NCBI GenBank assembly: GCA_031275515.1
Contig: JAISOQ010000088.1
Location: 1 to 8,000, forward strand
Source: Treponema sp.
Lineage (GTDB): Bacteria > Spirochaetota > Spirochaetia > Treponematales > Breznakiellaceae
DNA: 8,000 nucleotides
Direction: 5' to 3'
Below the pieces are notes generated by a model. The model was not told where the DNA came from. It made no database searches and saw only the letters and a program-made list of their open reading frames with translations. Shown piece by piece: positions 6,795 through 8,000 of the stretch (its first letter is position 1; each line of letters begins with the position of its first letter). The translations under genes were made by a program, and so were the position numbers.

Positions 6795-6830
6795 GCTGTT
6801 CCGAAATCCGGTTTCGGAGCAGCTTTTTTT
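6795..6830 (+). terminator. Strong intrinsic terminator downstream of ssb
   Basis: GCTGTTCCGAAA (6795-6806) pairs with TTTCGGAGCAGC (6812-6823) over 12 bp with a single G-U pair and a 5-base loop, followed by seven T residues. This is a textbook rho-independent terminator for plus-strand transcription, 66 bases past the ssb stop. Confidence 0.92.
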
Positions 6831-6878
6831 GACGGAATATACCACTCATATATTTAACGTGAGTTCGATGAAATCTAA

Positions 6879-6951
6879 AGGTCCACGGATTAACGCGGGT
6901 TATTGAACGCCGCTCGTTTAAATCCGTGAAATCCGCGTAATCTGTGGACCT
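6879..6951. repeat. Imperfect palindromic intergenic repeat
   Basis: The left arm AGGTCCACGGATTAACGCGG (6879-6898) and the reverse complement of CCGCGTAATCTGTGGACCT (6933-6951) match except for one substitution and one extra base. The right part also holds a stuttering series of AATCCGTG, AAATCCGCGT and AATCTGTGG words. Repeats with the core TCCACGGATTACGCGG occur in multiple copies between genes in various bacterial genomes, and produce spurious peptide fragments such as STDYADFTDL when translated. The arm structure is seen directly; membership in a dispersed family is from memory and needs a genome search. Confidence 0.7.
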
Positions 6952-6979
6952 GTTCTCCATAAACTGGCCTGCGGCGATG

Positions 6980-7031
6980 CCCCGGGCCGTATGCGCTTCC
7001 GGGGTCATGACGGAAAGCCGGTTCATGACCC
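6980..7031. repeat. Two overlapping, mutually exclusive inverted repeats
   Basis: GGGTCATGA (7002-7010) and TCATGACCC (7023-7031) are perfect 9-bp inverted arms, with an inner CGG-AAAG-CCG stem (7011-7020) that extends the hairpin apart from a 2-base bulge. A second pair, CCCCGG (6980-6985) with CCGGGG (6999-7004), uses three of the same bases, so both cannot form together. No T-tract follows on either strand. The purpose is unknown. Confidence 0.5.
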
Positions 7032-7052
7032 AAAAGCCGCATCTCCCGGCTT
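7032..7052 (-). terminator. Weak terminator-like hairpin, minus strand
   Basis: On the minus strand AAGCCG (7052-7047) pairs with CGGCTT (7039-7034) around a 7-base loop, then only two more T residues follow. It is placed to end transcription of the repeat-protein gene that stops at 7160, or of the reading frame ending at 7051. The T-tract is poor. Confidence 0.35.
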
Positions 7053-7159
7053 AAAGGCTATACTCCTCAGTCTCACTCCCAATTAGTCTCTGAATCAGCG
7101 GCGCTGATGTCATCATGCTCTCCCAAAACGCTGCTGCGGTTACTTTTGAGGATGAGTCA
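7051..7159 (-). other. Open frame beyond the repeat-protein stop, possible frameshifted tail
   Basis: Past the TAA at 7162-7160, a different minus-strand frame stays open and reads NDSSSKVTAAAFWESMMTSA, then PLIQRLIGSETEEYSL before a TAA at 7053-7051, right at the base of the 7032-7052 hairpin. That looks like a normal gene end. It could be the former C-terminus of the repeat protein displaced by a 1-base shift, or a chance open frame. I recognise no family in it. Confidence 0.2.
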
Positions 7160-8000
7160 TTATAGTGATGGATACACGTCACTGGGTACCTCATTAGTGT
7201 CGGTGAGGAGCAAATTGCCGCTGAAGGTTCCGCCGTTCCTGGTGAACGTGCCGTTGGCGGCGACATACACCCCGGCGCCGAGCATATTTTCGCTGTAATT
7301 GTCGCTGTGGCTGTAATTGTCGCTGATGCTTCCATTGTTCATGGTGAACGTGCCGTTGGCGGCGACGTACACCCCGGCGCCGGGCATATTTTCGCTGAGA
7401 TTGGTGCTGATGCTTCCATTGTTCATGGTGAACGTACCTTTGCCCCCGACATACACCCCGCCGCCGCCTCCGGCGCCTCCGGGACCGCCGCTGCTATTGT
7501 AGCTGATGGTTCCGCCGCTCATGGTGAATTCGCCGGAGGATGCGACATACACCCCGCCGCCGGCCCCATTGCCGGTACTGGGATTGCGACTTTCATTGGT
7601 TCTGATATCTCCGCCGCTCATAGTGAATGTGCTGGAGGCGCCCCCGACATACACCCCGCCGCCGTACTCTGTGCTGTCATTGTTGCTGATGGTTCCGCCG
7701 CTCATGGCGAATTCGGCATGGTTGCTGACATACACCCCGCCGCCGTTCCTTGTGCTGTCATTGTTGCTGATAGTTCCGCCGGTCATGGTGAATTTGTTGT
7801 TGGCGGCGACATACACCCCGCCGCCGTTCGATTTGCTGTAATTGCCGCTGATGGTTCCGCCGTTCATGGTGAATGTGCTGAAGTTGCCCCCGACATACAC
7901 CCCGCCGCCATAGTCTTTGCTTTCATTGCCGGTGATGGTTCCGCCATGCATGATGAACGTTCCACCGCTGAGATTCACCGTCGACTTCACAGCGTAGGTG
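7160..8000 (-). CDS. Glycine-rich beta-helix-type repeat protein, N-terminus beyond window
   Basis: The frame is open to the right window edge, and the sequence upstream of the in-frame GTG at 7990 continues as Thr-Tyr-Ala-Val, so the true start lies outside. About 280 residues are visible. They consist of eight units plus a partial one with the pattern F-T-M-x-G-G-T-I-S-x-N-x-S...G-G-G-V-Y-V, 27-34 residues each. Such repeats are expected to stack as a right-handed beta-helix and recall the GGAI part of chlamydial polymorphic membrane protein repeats, although FxxN is not seen. Similar proteins occur in gut treponemes, usually as surface or secreted proteins; localisation here is inference because the N-terminus is absent. 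The protein ends SDVYPSL at TAA (7162-7160), followed by an in-frame TGA. The last unit is truncated after GGTFSGN and no extra C-terminal domain, such as an autotransporter barrel, is present. The frame and repeat pattern are firm; the function is unknown. Confidence 0.85.
   Translation of the reverse strand, partial: TYAVKSTVNLSGGTFIMHGGTITGNESKDYGGGVYVGGNFSTFTMNGGTISGNYSKSNGGGVYVAANNKFTMTGGTISNNDSTRNGGGVYVSNHAEFAMSGGTISNNDSTEYGGGVYVGGASSTFTMSGGDIRTNESRNPSTGNGAGGGVYVASSGEFTMSGGTISYNSSGGPGGAGGGGGVYVGGKGTFTMNNGSISTNLSENMPGAGVYVAANGTFTMNNGSISDNYSHSDNYSENMLGAGVYVAANGTFTRNGGTFSGNLLLTDTNEVPSDVYPSL
7214..7957 (-). repeat. Tandem coding repeats, eight units plus a partial, 81-102 bp each
   Basis: Counting from each F-T-M start, unit lengths are 28, 27, 27, 28, 33, 32, 28 and 34 codons, then an 11-residue partial. 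The Gly-Gly-Gly-Val-Tyr-Val block (seen on the plus strand as near-copies of GACATACACCCCGCCGCC) recurs eight times. Length variation lies in the loop between the conserved Asn and the Gly run, for example STGNGAGGG and GGPGGAGGGGG. The two units nearest the C-terminus carry GAGVYV and nearly identical DNA. Confidence 0.9.
7292..7325 (-). repeat. 18-bp in-frame tandem duplication within a repeat unit
   Basis: GCTGTAATTGTCGCTG occurs exactly at 7292-7307 and again at 7310-7325, a period of 18 bp. It duplicates six codons, producing SDNYSHSDNYS in the eighth unit. The exact identity suggests a recent slippage event. Confidence 0.85.

Noticed and set aside
6382..7026. 214-codon minus-strand frame running over ssb and the intergenic region
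   Set aside because: It is antisense to ssb, crosses the strong terminator and the 6879-6951 palindrome, and contains the typical spurious STDYADFTDL peptide of that repeat.
7107..7841. Plus-strand open frames with repeated TYTPPP peptides
   Set aside because: They are mirror images of the GGGVYV coding repeats; periodic DNA keeps the opposite frames open. The GGTISGN reading on the minus strand is the recognisable one.
7214..7957. CRISPR-like spacing of the GACATACACCCCGCCGCC repeats
   Set aside because: The spacing varies and the intervening sequence is itself repetitive and codes in one continuous frame, so these are protein repeats.

Overview
The window looks like chromosomal DNA of a spirochaete, most plausibly a Treponema-type bacterium from an animal or insect gut. 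This rests on three things read from the sequence: a lipoprotein-type binding protein with a relaxed lipobox (Phe-Ala-Ser-Cys), an SSB that reads like treponemal SSBs, and a glycine-rich GGTISGN/GGGVYV repeat protein of a kind I associate with gut treponemes. The taxonomic call is inference; no rRNA or other marker is present.

Positions 1-3930, minus strand: most of a branched-chain amino acid (LIV/HAAT-type) ABC importer operon, in transcription order livK (binding lipoprotein), livH and livM (permeases), livG (ATPase, cut by the left edge). Spacing is tight (45, 10 and 0 bp). The second ATPase, livF, would be expected beyond position 1. The binding protein captures the substrate outside the membrane, LivH/LivM form the channel, and LivG (with LivF) hydrolyses ATP. 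The annotated substrate class is branched-chain amino acids, but related systems take other amino acids, amides or urea.

Positions 3931-4161: a divergent promoter region. Both directions have a sigma70-like promoter with 17-bp spacing and a shared GTGGTAT core. A terminator-like hairpin lies between them.

Positions 4162-6054, plus strand: a 630-codon gene I cannot assign to a family. Its promoter lies so close to the ATG, with no Shine-Dalgarno sequence, that its mRNA may be leaderless.

Positions 6055-6279: a weak terminator, then an ssb leader with a GC-rich hairpin; I found no convincing ssb promoter. Positions 6280-6729: ssb, standing alone rather than between rpsF and rpsR. Directly after it, a promoter-like element and a very strong terminator could delimit a roughly 55-nt RNA.

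Positions 6730-7159 hold no convincing gene. They contain the promoter/terminator pair, a 73-bp imperfect palindrome resembling dispersed intergenic repeats, a cluster of hairpins, and a stretch of unexplained open reading frame (7051-7159). Positions 7160-8000, minus strand: the C-terminal part of a beta-helix-type repeat protein (eight units plus a partial one) whose N-terminus lies beyond the right edge.
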